From Pseudomonas azotoformans (GTDB lineage Bacteria > Pseudomonadota > Gammaproteobacteria > Pseudomonadales > Pseudomonadaceae), in assembly GCF_900103345.1 (NCBI RefSeq), contig NZ_LT629702.1, positions 3,534,001-3,598,000 on the forward strand: a stretch of DNA of 64,000 bases, in the 5' to 3' direction. Shown piece by piece: positions 10,082 to 19,397 of the stretch. The translations under genes were made by a program, and so were the position numbers. Positions within the stretch are counted from its first letter, which is position 1; each line of letters begins with the position of its first letter. The notes below the pieces were generated by a model that made no database searches, was not told the origin of the DNA, and saw only the letters and a list, made by a program, of their open reading frames with translations.

Positions 10082-11461
10082 ATGATTAAAGATCCTTTTG
10101 CCCGCCTGGGCCTGGACCGCGAGGTCCTGACTGTCAGCCAGCTCAACGGCCGTGCGCGGGTGTTGCTGGAAGACGTGTTCACCAATATCTGGGTCGAAGG
10201 CGAGATCTCCAACCTCGCCCGCCCGGCCTCGGGCCATGTGTATTTCACGCTCAAGGACAGCGGCGCCCAGGTGCGTTGCGCGTTGTTCCGCAACAACGCT
10301 GCGCGGGTGCGCCAGGCGCTGAAGGATGGCCTGGCGGTGAAAGTGCGCGGCAAGGTCTCGCTGTTCGAGGGCCGGGGTGATTACCAACTGATCCTCGATA
10401 CGGTGGAACCGGCCGGTGATGGGGCGTTGCGCCTGGCGTTCGATGCGCTGAAGGAAAAGCTCAGCGCCGAAGGCCTGTTCAGTGCCGAGCGCAAGGTGCC
10501 GCTGCCGGCGCACCCTCGGCGCATCGGTATTATCAGCTCGCCGACCGGCGCGGTGATTCGCGACATCATCAGTGTGTTCCGTCGCCGTGCGCCCAACATT
10601 GAACTGACCCTGATCCCCACCGCCGTGCAAGGCCGCGAAGCGATACCGCAGATCGTACGCGCGTTGAAACTCGCGGATGCCCGTGGCTTCGATGCGCTGA
10701 TCCTGGCCCGTGGCGGCGGCTCGCTGGAAGACCTCTGGTGCTTCAACGAGGAAGCCGTGGCCCGTGCGGTGGACGCCTGCGTCACACCGATCGTCAGCGC
10801 CGTTGGCCATGAAACTGATGTATCGATCAGCGACTTCGTGGCCGACGTGCGCGCCCCCACCCCTTCCGCCGCTGCCGAATTGCTCGCTCCGGACGCCAGC
10901 CACCTGGTGCGCCAGGTCGAAAACCTGCACCGGCGCCTGGTGATGCTGATGCGCAACCGCCTGAGCCACGACCGCCTGCGCCTGGAAGGCATGGCCCGAC
11001 GCCTGCGTCACCCCGGTGAACGCCTGCGTCAGCAAGCCCAGCGCCTGGACGACCTGGACATGCGCCTGCGCCGCGCCTTCGAGCGCAGCCTCAATACCCG
11101 CCGTGAACGCCTGATCCGCCTGGAAACGCGCCTTGCCGGTCAGCACCCGGGCCGCCAGTTGGCCCTGTTGCGCCAACGCCTGGACAGCCTCGCCGAACGC
11201 CTGCCCCGCGCCATGCGCGAAGGCCTCAAGGCACGGCGCCTGCAATTGCAAAGTCAGATGCAGACGCTGCACGTGGTCAGCCCGCTGGCGACCCTGGGCC
11301 GTGGATACAGCATCCTCTTGGATGAGCGCGGCCAGGCCATTCGCAATGCCGCGCAGACCCACACCGGCCAGCGCCTGAGCGCGCGCCTCGGTGAGGGCCA
11401 ATTGCAGGTGCGGGTGGAAGACAACCACCTGACACCCGTCACCCTTTCGTTATTGGATTGA
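10082..11461 (+). CDS. xseA: Exodeoxyribonuclease VII large subunit
   Basis: XseA is the catalytic subunit of exonuclease VII, which degrades single-stranded DNA in both directions. The 459-residue protein has an N-terminal OB fold (about 15-110, VEGEISNLARPASGHVYFTLKD), the catalytic core (SPTGAVIRDI, LARGGGSLEDLWCFN, AVGHETDVSISDFVAD, about 140-300) and a long arginine-rich coiled-coil C-terminal half. The ATG at 10082 (MIKDPFARLGL) gives the normal family length; an earlier in-frame start would read over the LysR gene. Confidence 0.95.
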   Translation: MIKDPFARLGLDREVLTVSQLNGRARVLLEDVFTNIWVEGEISNLARPASGHVYFTLKDSGAQVRCALFRNNAARVRQALKDGLAVKVRGKVSLFEGRGDYQLILDTVEPAGDGALRLAFDALKEKLSAEGLFSAERKVPLPAHPRRIGIISSPTGAVIRDIISVFRRRAPNIELTLIPTAVQGREAIPQIVRALKLADARGFDALILARGGGSLEDLWCFNEEAVARAVDACVTPIVSAVGHETDVSISDFVADVRAPTPSAAAELLAPDASHLVRQVENLHRRLVMLMRNRLSHDRLRLEGMARRLRHPGERLRQQAQRLDDLDMRLRRAFERSLNTRRERLIRLETRLAGQHPGRQLALLRQRLDSLAERLPRAMREGLKARRLQLQSQMQTLHVVSPLATLGRGYSILLDERGQAIRNAAQTHTGQRLSARLGEGQLQVRVEDNHLTPVTLSLLD

Positions 11462-11464
11462 TCG

Positions 11465-12286
11465 ATGCCACGTCTCTTCAGTGTGTTGATGCTGCTGTGC
11501 CTTGCCTTTAACGCGCAGGCCGACAGCTACATTACCCGAACCCTCAAAAAGCCCGTGCCTGGCGGGGTTGCCGTGGTCGAACTCGGCCCTTCCGCTGCCG
11601 CCCCCAAAGCCACGTACCTGGGCAAGCCGGTACTGGTGGTGAAAGAAGCGGACACCTGGCTGGCGATTGTCGGTATTCCGTTGACGGTCAAGCCTGGCAA
11701 TGAGCGCATCAGCAGCGGCGGGCGCAACCTGCCGTTTATCGTCGGCTACAAAAAGTACCCGGAACAGCGCATCACCCTAAAAAACAAAAGCCAGGTAAAC
11801 CCTGACCCGGCGCAGCTCAAGCGCATCGAAGGCGAATTGGCAGTGCAGCTCAAGGCCTACCGCAGTTTCAGCCCTAACCTACCGAGCAACCTGGTGCTGG
11901 ATAAACCGGTAAACGGACCACTGTCGAGCAAGTTCGGCGTGCGGCGTTTCTTCAACGGTGAAGAGCGCAATCCCCATTCGGGCCTGGACTTCGCCGTGCC
12001 GGCCGGTACGCCGATCAAGACGCCGGCAAACGGCAAAGTGATCCTGGTGGGCAACTACTTCTTCAACGGCAACACGGTATTCGTCGACCACGGCCAGGGC
12101 TTTATCAGCATGTTCTGCCACATGTCGAAGATCGACGTGAAAGTGGGCGATCAACTCACGCGCGGCGCGGTGGTGGGCAAGGTCGGTTCGACTGGCCGTG
12201 CGACCGGCCCGCACATGCACTGGAACGTCAGCCTGAACGATGCGCGGGTCGACCCGGCGATCTTTATCGGCGCGTTCCAACCCTGA
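11465..12286 (+). CDS. Secreted M23-family (LytM) peptidase
   Basis: The 273-residue protein has a Sec signal peptide (MPRLFSVLMLLCLAFNAQA-DS), an N-terminal domain of about 120 residues, and a C-terminal LytM domain with all zinc ligands: HSGLD (His and Asp, about 175-179) and HMHW (about 257). M23 enzymes cut peptidoglycan peptide bridges. It starts 3 nt after xseA ends, so the two are probably co-transcribed. The exact bond cut, or a role as an amidase activator, cannot be told, although the intact HxxxD and HxH sites suggest catalysis. Confidence 0.87.
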   Translation: MPRLFSVLMLLCLAFNAQADSYITRTLKKPVPGGVAVVELGPSAAAPKATYLGKPVLVVKEADTWLAIVGIPLTVKPGNERISSGGRNLPFIVGYKKYPEQRITLKNKSQVNPDPAQLKRIEGELAVQLKAYRSFSPNLPSNLVLDKPVNGPLSSKFGVRRFFNGEERNPHSGLDFAVPAGTPIKTPANGKVILVGNYFFNGNTVFVDHGQGFISMFCHMSKIDVKVGDQLTRGAVVGKVGSTGRATGPHMHWNVSLNDARVDPAIFIGAFQP

Positions 12287-12294
12287 AACACTGG

Positions 12295-12322
12295 ATTGCG
12301 CGCTCGATAATGGGCGCGCAAT
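12295..12322 (+). terminator. Hairpin downstream of the M23 peptidase gene
   Basis: A 9-bp inverted repeat (ATTGCGCGC / GCGCGCAAT) with a 10-nt loop begins 9 nt after the stop codon. It is followed by TATATCC, not a true U-run, so termination is plausible but weak. Confidence 0.5.
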
Positions 12323-12375
12323 TATATCCAGATATTAAATCATCTTCAGGCATAAGATCTCGTTTCATACGCCGT

Positions 12376-12389
12376 TAGAAGAACTTCTA
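12376..12389. promoter_or_regulatory. Palindrome upstream of leuA, possible operator
   Basis: TAGAAG-AA-CTTCTA is a 6+6 bp inverted repeat about 55 nt before the leader ORF of leuA. It has the size of a dimeric regulator site; the cognate protein is unknown. Confidence 0.35.
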
Positions 12390-12443
12390 TCAATTTTTAG
12401 CGACTGCTTGCCATCTTTCACCCCGACGGTTAGGGTTGAGCTT

Positions 12444-12521
12444 ATGAAAACCTCTCATACCCTCATTCAGCTCCGCCAGCACCGCAGCCTGTGCCTCGTC
12501 AGCGCACGACTGCCAGGCTGA
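12444..12521 (+). CDS. Putative leucine leader peptide upstream of leuA
   Basis: A 25-codon ORF begins [10 protein letters not shown] and ends SARLPG. Five of 25 residues are Leu, four are Arg and two are His. It ends 89 nt before leuA. Position, size and leucine content fit a leader whose translation reports leucyl-tRNA supply. The following 89 nt contain a CTGCC / GGCAG pair but no clear Rho-independent terminator, so the mechanism, if any, may be Rho-dependent or translational. The start lacks a strong ribosome site. Confidence 0.5.
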   Translation: MKTSHTLIQLRQHRSLCLVSARLPG

Positions 12522-12610
12522 ATCGATCTGCCTCGTCTTTACGTTTTATCCCTAAAAACAGTTCTACGGCAGGCCGCCTTTTCTCGGCCCCTACAACAAA
12601 GGATTTCCCG

Positions 12611-14290
12611 ATGAGCATGCTCAAAGACCCGTCTTCGAAGTACCGCGCGTTCCCGACCATCGATATCCCGGACCGCACCTGGCCATCGAAGACCATCACC
12701 GAAGCGCCGATCTGGTGCAGCTCCGACCTGCGTGATGGCAACCAGTCGCTGATCGAGCCGATGGACGCAGTGAAAAAGCTGCGCTTCTGGAAGACCCTGG
12801 TCGCCGTCGGCGTGAAGGAAATCGAAGCTTCGTTCCCGGCCGCCTCGCAAACCGACTTCGACTTCGTGCGCACCCTGATCGAAGACGGCCACATCCCCGA
12901 GGACACCACCATCCAGGTGCTGACCCAGGGCCGTGAAGACTTGATCGCACGCACCTTCGAATCCCTGCGCGGTGCCAAGAAAGCCATCGTGCACCTGTAC
13001 AACGCCACGTCGCCGTCCTTCCGCCGCATCGTGTTCAACCAGGACAAGGAAGGTATCAAGGCCATCGCGGTCAACGCCGCCAAGCTGTTCGTCAAATACG
13101 CCGCCCAGCAGCCGGAAACCCAGTGGACCTTCGAATACTCCCCGGAGACCTTCAGCGCTACTGAGCTGGAGTTTGCCAAGGAGGTGTGTGACGCGGTGAT
13201 CGAGGTGTGGAACCCGACGCCCGAGCACAAGATGATCCTCAACCTGCCGGCTACCGTGGAATGCGCCACGCCGAACATCTATGCCGACCAGATCGAATGG
13301 TTCGGTCGCCATATCAATCGCCGTGACAGCGTGATCATCAGCCTGCACACCCACAACGACCGTGGCACCGGCGTGGCCGCCACCGAGCTGGGCCTGATGG
13401 CTGGCGCGGACCGTGTCGAAGGCTGCCTGTTCGGCAACGGCGAGCGCACCGGCAACGTCGACCTGGTCACCGTGGCACTGAACATGTACACCCAGGGCCT
13501 CGACCCACAGCTGGATTTCTCCGACATCGATGGCGTGCGCAAAGTCGTCGAAGAGTGCAACCAGATCCAGGTTCACCCGCGTCACCCGTACGTGGGTGAC
13601 CTGGTGCACACCGCGTTCTCCGGTTCGCACCAGGATGCAATCCGCAAGGGTTTCGCCCAGCAGAAAGACGATGCGCTGTGGGAAGTGCCGTACTTGCCGA
13701 TCGACCCGGCCGATATTGGTCGCAGCTACGAGGCGGTGATTCGCGTGAACAGCCAGTCGGGCAAAGGCGGCATCGCCTACCTGCTGGAGCAGGAATACGA
13801 CATCAGCTTGCCACGTCGCATGCAGATCGAGTTCAGCCAGGTGGTACAGGCCGAAACCGACCGCGTCGGCCTGGAGATGACTGCACCGCAGATCTACGCC
13901 TTGCTGCAGCGTGAATACCTGCAAGCCAACACCCCGTACGCCCTGGTCAGCCATCGCCTGCAGGAAGAGAACGGCAACAGTTTTGTCGAGGTGGAAGTCG
14001 CGGGCAAGGGCCAGGGCGAAACCAACCTGCACTGGAAAGGCAAAGGCAACGGCGCCCTGGAAGCGTTGGTGGCCGGCTTGCCGATTGGCGTGGAGATCAT
14101 GGACTACAACGAACATGCAATCGGTGCGGGCACCAACGCCAAGGCGGCGGCCTACATCGAACTGCGTGTGAACGGCGAGCGTCCGGTGCATGGTGTGGGG
14201 ATTGATGAAAACATCACCACAGCGAGCTTCAAGGCGCTGTTCAGTGCGCTGAACCGTTCGTTGAGCCAGCAGGAAGCGAAAGCAGCGTAA
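12611..14290 (+). CDS. leuA: 2-isopropylmalate synthase
   Basis: LeuA condenses acetyl-CoA with 2-oxoisovalerate, the first committed step to leucine. From ATG 12611 ([17 protein letters not shown]) the protein has 559 residues, the long form of the family. The DmpG/HMGL-type TIM barrel carries [10 protein letters not shown] (metal-binding Asp, about residue 45) and [16 protein letters not shown] (about 245), followed by [13 protein letters not shown]. The C-terminal regulatory domain (about 430-559) is where leucine normally inhibits the enzyme. A short leader ORF upstream suggests additional control. Confidence 0.96.
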   Translation: MSMLKDPSSKYRAFPTIDIPDRTWPSKTITEAPIWCSSDLRDGNQSLIEPMDAVKKLRFWKTLVAVGVKEIEASFPAASQTDFDFVRTLIEDGHIPEDTTIQVLTQGREDLIARTFESLRGAKKAIVHLYNATSPSFRRIVFNQDKEGIKAIAVNAAKLFVKYAAQQPETQWTFEYSPETFSATELEFAKEVCDAVIEVWNPTPEHKMILNLPATVECATPNIYADQIEWFGRHINRRDSVIISLHTHNDRGTGVAATELGLMAGADRVEGCLFGNGERTGNVDLVTVALNMYTQGLDPQLDFSDIDGVRKVVEECNQIQVHPRHPYVGDLVHTAFSGSHQDAIRKGFAQQKDDALWEVPYLPIDPADIGRSYEAVIRVNSQSGKGGIAYLLEQEYDISLPRRMQIEFSQVVQAETDRVGLEMTAPQIYALLQREYLQANTPYALVSHRLQEENGNSFVEVEVAGKGQGETNLHWKGKGNGALEALVAGLPIGVEIMDYNEHAIGAGTNAKAAAYIELRVNGERPVHGVGIDENITTASFKALFSALNRSLSQQEAKAA

Positions 14291-14310
14291 GCAGTCTGCT
14301 TAAAATGTGA

Positions 14311-14346
14311 AAGGCCCCTGGATATGAGTCCTGGGGCCTTTTTTTT
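14311..14346 (+). terminator. Rho-independent terminator of leuA
   Basis: The stem AAGGCCCC / GGGGCCTT encloses about 14 nt and is followed by a run of eight T. It starts 20 nt after the leuA stop codon. Confidence 0.85.
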
Positions 14347-14371
14347 GGTTTTTTGTGGTCTGTGGGGGCCT

Positions 14372-14444
14372 CATCGGGGGCAAGCCCCCTCCCACACTTT
14401 GATTTGTGAACACTTAAAATGTGGGAGGGGGCTTGCCCCCGATG
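14372..14444. repeat. REP doublet (GTGGGAGGGGGCTTGC class)
   Basis: CATCGGGGGCAAGCCCCC begins at 14372 and its inverted copy ends at 14444, with GTGGGAGG arms towards the middle. It is a head-to-head REP pair able to form one hairpin, between convergent leuA and the omega-amidase gene. Confidence 0.88.
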
Positions 14445-14452
14445 GTGGTCTC

Positions 14453-15244
14453 TCAGACAAACTGGAAGGTATCGGCATCCAGGTTCGCCGGAAACCGTGT
14501 GCGATACGCTGCCAGTTCTGCCGCATCCAGATTGACCTGGAACACCCCATCCGCCTCCCCCGCACTCAGCAACGTCTCGCCCTGGAAGTCCAACACCTGG
14601 CTATCCCCGGTGTAGGCAAAACCCTTCCCATCCGTGCCCACCCGATTCACCGCCGCCACATAGCACAGGTTCTCGATGGCCCGCGCCGGCAGCAGTCGGT
14701 TCCAGTGCGAGCGCCGCGCCCCCGGCCAGTTGGCGGTGTACAGCAGCAGGTCGGTGTCCTGGGCGTCACGGCTCCACACCGGGAAGCGCAGGTCGTAGCA
14801 AATCAACGGGCGAATACGCCAGCCCTTCACTTCGAACTGCACCTGGCGCTCTCCGGGGGTGTAGTGGTTGTGCTCACCGGCCATGCGGAACAGGTGGCGT
14901 TTGTCGTAATGCAACACCTCGCCATCCGGCCGAGCCCACAGCAGGCGGTTGCGATGGCTGCCGTCGGCGGCCTGGATGATCACGCTGCCGGTGATGACCG
15001 CGTTGTACCTCGCGGCCTGGGCCTGGAGCCAACGGTGGGTCGGGCCGTTTTCGGGTTCGGCGAGGGTTGCTGACTCCATGGAAAAACCGGTGGTGAACAT
15101 CTCCGGCAACACGATCAGATCGGCGCCTTTCGCCTGCTCCAACAATAACGCGAAGTGCTCAAGGTTGGCTTGGCGGTCGTGCCAGGCCAGGCTGGTCTGG
15201 ACCAGGGCGATGTTCAGGTTCGGCAGAGCACTCAGATCGCGCAT
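14453..15244 (-). CDS. yafV: Omega-amidase, nitrilase/C-N hydrolase family
   Basis: The 263-residue protein has the nitrilase Glu-Lys-Cys triad: Glu in VLPEMFTTGF (about 46), Lys in YDKRHLF (about 115) and Cys in LICYDLRFP (about 150). It most resembles YafV/Nit2 omega-amidases, which hydrolyse alpha-ketoglutaramate or alpha-ketosuccinamate to the keto acid and ammonia. The ATG at 15244 (MRDLSALPNLNIALVQ) overlaps the end of the aminotransferase gene by 13 nt, so the two are coupled. Glutamine-dependent transaminases make the substrate of this enzyme, which fits the pairing. Confidence 0.85.
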   Translation of the reverse strand: MRDLSALPNLNIALVQTSLAWHDRQANLEHFALLLEQAKGADLIVLPEMFTTGFSMESATLAEPENGPTHRWLQAQAARYNAVITGSVIIQAADGSHRNRLLWARPDGEVLHYDKRHLFRMAGEHNHYTPGERQVQFEVKGWRIRPLICYDLRFPVWSRDAQDTDLLLYTANWPGARRSHWNRLLPARAIENLCYVAAVNRVGTDGKGFAYTGDSQVLDFQGETLLSAGEADGVFQVNLDAAELAAYRTRFPANLDADTFQFV

Positions 15245-16380
15245 AGTTTTTCGGCCGCTTGTTGCAGCGTTTCCTCGCGTTTGGCAAAGCACAGGCGCAC
15301 CAGGCGCTGGCCTTGGGGTGGGGTCTGGTAGAACACCGAGACCGGAATCGTCGCCACGCCATGTTCGCGGGTCATCCACAGCGACATCGCGACGTCATCC
15401 AGGTCCGGGCGGATCTGTGAGTAATCCACCAGTTGGAAGTAAGTGCCGGTCACTCGGGTAAAGCTGAAGCGCGACGGTGCCAGCAGGTCGCAGAATAGAT
15501 CGCGCTTGGCCTGATAGAACGCCGGCAACTCGTCGACATGCTCCGGGTGTTCGGCCATGAAGTCGGCCAGCGCGTATTGCAGTGGAGTCACGCCGCAGAA
15601 ATTGACGTATTGATGCACCTTGCGCAGTTCGGTGGTGAGGGCGGGCGGCGCGACGACGTAGCCGGTTTTCCAACCGGTGACGTGGTAGGTCTTGCCGAAA
15701 GAGCTGACCACGAAGGCGCGCTGGTAGAGTTCTTCATGAGCCAACACGCTGACATGGGCCACGCCGTCAAATACCAGGTGTTCGTAGACTTCATCGCTGA
15801 CCAGGTAGATGTCACGCTCGCGAATCAGTTCGGCCAACTGGTCCAGCTCGGCGCGGCTGATCAGCGCGCCGGTCGGATTATGTGGGGAATTGAGGATGAT
15901 CATGCGCGTGCGCGGAGACAGCGCCGCCTTGATCTTCTCGAAGTCCAGCGCAAAGCCATCAAGGCTCAGTTGCACATGCACGCAGCGACCTCCAGCCAGC
16001 TCCACCGAGGGCTCGTAGCTGTCATAGCTGGGGTCGAATACGATGACTTCATCGCCCTGGCGAATCACCGCCTGGATCGCACAGAAGATCGCCTCGGTGG
16101 CGCCAGGAGTGATGGTCACCTCACTGTCGGCATTGACCACAGCGCCATAGCTACGCGCGATCTTGGCGGCCACTTGTTGACGCAGCACAGGCAAGCCGGT
16201 CATTGGCGCGTATTGGTTATGACCTAGGCCGATATGCTTGCCCACTGCATCGAGCAAACCCTGGGGGCCATTGAAGTCCGGGAAGCCCTGGGACAAATTC
16301 AGCGCGCCGGTCTCGGCAGCGAGTTGCGACATGGTGGTAAAAATGGTCGTGCCGACATTCGGCAACTTGCTGGTGATCAT
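15232..16380 (-). CDS. PLP-dependent aminotransferase, methionine/glutamine type (YbdL-like)
   Basis: The 382-residue protein is a fold-type I class I/II aminotransferase. It has NLSQGFPDFNGP near the N-terminus, NSPHNPTGALIS (about 170), SDEVYEHLVF (about 200) and the PLP lysine motif SSFGKTYHVTGWKTG (about 230), and it closely resembles E. coli YbdL. YbdL-type enzymes transaminate methionine, and glutamine is a common amino donor. The ATG at 16380 (MITSKLPNVGTTIF) gives family length. It is the first gene of a two-gene operon with the omega-amidase. Confidence 0.85.
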   Translation of the reverse strand: MITSKLPNVGTTIFTTMSQLAAETGALNLSQGFPDFNGPQGLLDAVGKHIGLGHNQYAPMTGLPVLRQQVAAKIARSYGAVVNADSEVTITPGATEAIFCAIQAVIRQGDEVIVFDPSYDSYEPSVELAGGRCVHVQLSLDGFALDFEKIKAALSPRTRMIILNSPHNPTGALISRAELDQLAELIRERDIYLVSDEVYEHLVFDGVAHVSVLAHEELYQRAFVVSSFGKTYHVTGWKTGYVVAPPALTTELRKVHQYVNFCGVTPLQYALADFMAEHPEHVDELPAFYQAKRDLFCDLLAPSRFSFTRVTGTYFQLVDYSQIRPDLDDVAMSLWMTREHGVATIPVSVFYQTPPQGQRLVRLCFAKREETLQQAAEKLCAI

Positions 16381-16397
16381 GGGAGCCCCCTTCGGGT

Positions 16398-16512
16398 GAG
16401 CTACAAGTTTTAAGCTGCAAGCCGCAAGCAGGTCAAGGGGCAAACCACCAGGCACAAAAAAGGGCTCCAAAGGAGCCCTCTCTTGCAGCTTGTAGCTAAC
16501 AACTTGAAGCTG
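16398..16512. repeat. Imperfect inverted repeat flanking the der terminator
   Basis: AGCTACAAG..AAGCTGCAAG near 16399-16421 is matched in inverted form by CTTGCAGCTTGTAGCT (about 16482-16497), with a further related half at 16501-16512. Such AGCTACAAGCTGCAAG elements occur repeatedly between Pseudomonas genes. The der terminator lies inside it. Confidence 0.55.
16455..16482 (-). terminator. Rho-independent terminator of der
   Basis: On the minus strand AGGGCTCC-TTT-GGAGCCCT is followed by a T-run. It lies about 35 nt past the der stop codon. Confidence 0.82.
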
Positions 16513-16515
16513 CCG

Positions 16516-17985
16516 TTACTTCTTATCGCGGCGCTTCTTGTCGGCCTTCTTGTGGTGAGTCATCAAACGACGCTTCTTGTTCACCTGACGGTCAGTCAGC
16601 GTGTTCTTGTTGCCTTCGTATGGGTTCTCGCCACCCTTGAACTCGATACGGATCGGCGTACCGACCAGCTTCAAGACACGGCGGTAAGTGTTTTCCAGGT
16701 AACGCACATAGGACTTCGGCACCTTCTCGATCTGGTTACCGTGAATCACGATAATCGGCGGGTTGGCACCACCCAAGTGGGCGTAACGCAATTTGATCCG
16801 GCGGTTGTTGACCATCGGTGGCGCGTGCTCGCCAACGGCATCTTCCAGGATCTGAGTGAGGCGGTTGGTCGGCCAGCGGGTCACTGCGGACTTGAACGAG
16901 TTCTGCACGGAAGCGTACAGGTTGCCCACGCCGGTGCCGTGCAGTGCCGAGATAAAGTGGATATCGGCGAACTCGACGAAGAACAGGCGGCGTTGCAGCT
17001 CGATCTTGACGAAATCGCGCTCGCTCGGCGTCATGCCGTCCCACTTGTTGATCGCGATCACCAGTGCCCGACCGGCCTCCAGGGCAAAGCCCAGCAGGTT
17101 GAGATCGTGGTCCACCACGCCTTCGCGGGCGTCCATCACGAAGATCACCACGTTGGCGTCTTTGATCGCTTGCAGGGTTTTGACCACCGAGAACTTTTCA
17201 ACTTCCTCGTGGATCTTGCCGCGCTTGCGCACACCGGCGGTGTCGATCAGCGTGTACTTTTCCTCGTTGCGTTCGAACGGGATGTAGATGCTGTCACGGG
17301 TGGTGCCGGGTTGGTCATAGACGATGACCCGGTCTTCACCAAGCATGCGGTTGACCAGGGTCGACTTGCCGACGTTAGGGCGGCCGATGATGGCGATCTT
17401 GATACCGTCTTTTTCGCTCGGGCCAGGAATGCGCTTGGCTTCCTCACCTTCGGCGACGATCTCTTCCTCACCCTCTTCTTCCTCGACGTCATCCTTGGGG
17501 AAGTCGCGCAAGGCGACTTCCAGCATCTGGGTGATGCCGCGACCGTGGGCACCGGCGATTGGAATCGCGTCGCCCAGGCCCATCGGGCTGAACTCGGCAC
17601 GGGCCTGCTCAGGATCGATGTTGTCGATCTTGTTGGCGACCAGATAGGAACGCTTGTTGCGCTTGCGCAGGTGCTCGCCAATCATCTGGTCGGCAGCGGT
17701 GTAGCCCGCACGGGCGTCCACCAGGAACAACACGACATCGGCTTCTTCAATGGCCAGCAGCGACTGCTCGGCCATCTTTTCGTCCATGCCATGCTCGTCA
17801 CCGGAGATACCACCGGTGTCGACGATAATGTAGGAGCGCCCTTGCCACTTTGCCTCACCGTATTGGCGATCACGGGTCAGACCGGACAAGTCGCCGACGA
17901 TAGCGTCGCGAGTCCTGGTCAGGCGGTTGAACAAGGTGGACTTACCGACGTTAGGTCGGCCCACCAGGGCGATTACGGGAACCAT
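16516..17985 (-). CDS. der: Ribosome-assembly GTPase Der (EngA)
   Basis: Der is a double GTPase needed for 50S subunit maturation. The 489-residue protein has two G domains, each with a P-loop: [12 protein letters not shown] (about 8-19) and [12 protein letters not shown] (about 200-211). The NKID and NKWD specificity motifs are present, an acidic linker ([10 protein letters not shown]) lies between the domains, and a C-terminal KH-like domain ends in a lysine-rich tail. ATG 17985 ([12 protein letters not shown]) is the family start; a start 12 nt earlier adds four residues. It is last in the long minus-strand block after bamB. Confidence 0.97.
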   Translation of the reverse strand: MVPVIALVGRPNVGKSTLFNRLTRTRDAIVGDLSGLTRDRQYGEAKWQGRSYIIVDTGGISGDEHGMDEKMAEQSLLAIEEADVVLFLVDARAGYTAADQMIGEHLRKRNKRSYLVANKIDNIDPEQARAEFSPMGLGDAIPIAGAHGRGITQMLEVALRDFPKDDVEEEEGEEEIVAEGEEAKRIPGPSEKDGIKIAIIGRPNVGKSTLVNRMLGEDRVIVYDQPGTTRDSIYIPFERNEEKYTLIDTAGVRKRGKIHEEVEKFSVVKTLQAIKDANVVIFVMDAREGVVDHDLNLLGFALEAGRALVIAINKWDGMTPSERDFVKIELQRRLFFVEFADIHFISALHGTGVGNLYASVQNSFKSAVTRWPTNRLTQILEDAVGEHAPPMVNNRRIKLRYAHLGGANPPIIVIHGNQIEKVPKSYVRYLENTYRRVLKLVGTPIRIEFKGGENPYEGNKNTLTDRQVNKKRRLMTHHKKADKKRRDKK

Positions 17986-18019
17986 GCGGCTCTCCACTTC
18001 GTTATTTCAGAAAATACAA

Positions 18020-18042
18020 AAGCCGCTGCAGGGCAGCGGCTG
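18020..18042 (-). terminator. Probable terminator downstream of bamB
   Basis: On the minus strand the stem AGCCGCTGC-CCT-GCAGCGGCT is followed by TTTTG. It lies between the bamB end and the der start, so der may be partly separated from the upstream genes. Confidence 0.65.
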
Positions 18043-18092
18043 GTGCTCGGGGCGGCATTTAAAATGCCACATACCCTGCCTGGCACCGATCC

Positions 18093-18194
18093 CTGTAGGA
18101 GCGAGCTTGCTCGCGAAAACACTGAGGACGCCGCGGTTATCCAGCAAAACCGCGTTAGCGTTGACGTCCTTCGCGAGCAAGCTCGCTCCTACAG
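18093..18194. repeat. REP doublet (GTAGGAGCGAGCTTGCTCGCG class)
   Basis: CTGTAGGAGCGAGCTTGCTC starts at 18093 and its exact inverted copy ends at 18194, enclosing a second GC-rich inverted repeat (AACCGCG..). It is a REPIN-like pair between bamB and der, of a different sequence class from the GTGGGAGG repeats elsewhere in the window. Confidence 0.85.
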
Positions 18195-18245
18195 AAAGCG
18201 TTGAAGCAGGGCCGCCTGGGGGTTACCCCAAGCATAGTCAAACCT

Positions 18246-19397
18246 TTACTTGATGGTCAGGGCTTCCAGCTTGCCGCTGTTGCCAAACACATAAAGCATG
18301 TTACCCACCACCAGCGGACGCGCACGCAGGCCGTCGCTGTCGATACGCTCGCGACCGACGAAACGACCGTCTACCTGGCTCAGCAGGTGCAGGTAGCCTT
18401 CGAAGTCACCGACCGCTACATAGCTGGAGAACACTTCCGGTGCCGACAGCTGGCGGCGCGCCAGGGAGTCGTTGCTCCACAGTGCGGTGGTGGAACGTTC
18501 GTCGACACTTTCAACAGTGCCGGACGCCAGGCTGACATAGACGCTGCCAAACCCTTGGGCGACACCGGCGTAGCTGGAAGCATCACGCTGCCAGTTGACG
18601 CGGCCGCTCTGCAGGTCCAGTGCCGCAACACGACCCTGGTAAGTGGCGACGTAAAGGGTTTCACCCGACAACAGCAAACCGCCGTCAATGTCCACTACGC
18701 GGTCCAGTTCGGAACGACCTTGCGGGATGGCCACACGGGTTTCCCAAGCCGGTACGCCGTTCTGGGTATCCAGGGCGACCACTTTACCGGTCGACAGGCC
18801 TGCAACGGCCAGATTGTTGGTCACAATCGGACCACTGGTACCGCGCAGCGTCAGCACAGCAGGCGTGCTGTCGTACAACCAACGCTGTGCGCCGGTGCTG
18901 GCGTCGAGGCCGATCACACGGTCGTCCTGGGTTTGCACCACGACGATATCACCGTTGGTGGCAGGCGGTGCGAGGACTTCACTGGTCACGCGAGCGCGCC
19001 ATTTCTCTTCACCGGTGCTGGAATCCAGCGCCACGACTTCACCCTTGAGGGTACCGAGCAAGACCATGCCGTAACCCACGCCTACGGCGCCGGATACCGG
19101 TATTTCGAGGTCTTTCTTCCACTTCACGTCGCCGTTCATGCGATCCATGGAAATCACTACGCCGGTCACGTCGGCGGCGACAATGTTGTCACCGTCGATG
19201 GCCGGTACCAGCATGTTGTAGGTTTCACCCTGACCGTCACCGATGGAGCGGCTCCACTGCTTTTGCAGGACCACTTCTTCCTTGAAGCTGGTCAGCTCCG
19301 CAGGCGGCAGTTCTTTTTTACTGTTGCTGCTGCAACCCGCGGCCAGAACGGCCAGAGCCAGCAATGCTGCATGTTTCCAACGGATCACGTCACGCAT
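18246..19397 (-). CDS. bamB: Outer membrane assembly lipoprotein BamB
   Basis: BamB is the beta-propeller lipoprotein of the BAM complex that inserts outer-membrane proteins. The 383-residue protein has a lipoprotein signal with lipobox LAAGC (Cys about 17) and about eight PQQ-like blade repeats (for example VVALDSSTGEEKWRARV, VIGLDASTGAQRWLYD, VAALDLQSGRVNWQRD). The ATG at 19397 overlaps the end of yfgM by 8 nt. It sits in the conserved hisS-yfgM-bamB-der order. Confidence 0.95.
   Translation of the reverse strand: MRDVIRWKHAALLALAVLAAGCSSNSKKELPPAELTSFKEEVVLQKQWSRSIGDGQGETYNMLVPAIDGDNIVAADVTGVVISMDRMNGDVKWKKDLEIPVSGAVGVGYGMVLLGTLKGEVVALDSSTGEEKWRARVTSEVLAPPATNGDIVVVQTQDDRVIGLDASTGAQRWLYDSTPAVLTLRGTSGPIVTNNLAVAGLSTGKVVALDTQNGVPAWETRVAIPQGRSELDRVVDIDGGLLLSGETLYVATYQGRVAALDLQSGRVNWQRDASSYAGVAQGFGSVYVSLASGTVESVDERSTTALWSNDSLARRQLSAPEVFSSYVAVGDFEGYLHLLSQVDGRFVGRERIDSDGLRARPLVVGNMLYVFGNSGKLEALTIK

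Noticed and set aside
12522..12610. A classical attenuator terminator between the leader ORF and leuA.
   Set aside because: Only a very short GGCAGGCCG pairing with a 2-nt loop and a short T-run is present, too weak to be a terminator.
16483..18204. A 573-codon plus-strand frame opposite der.
   Set aside because: It is an antisense frame; no domain or start site supports it, while der has both G domains intact.
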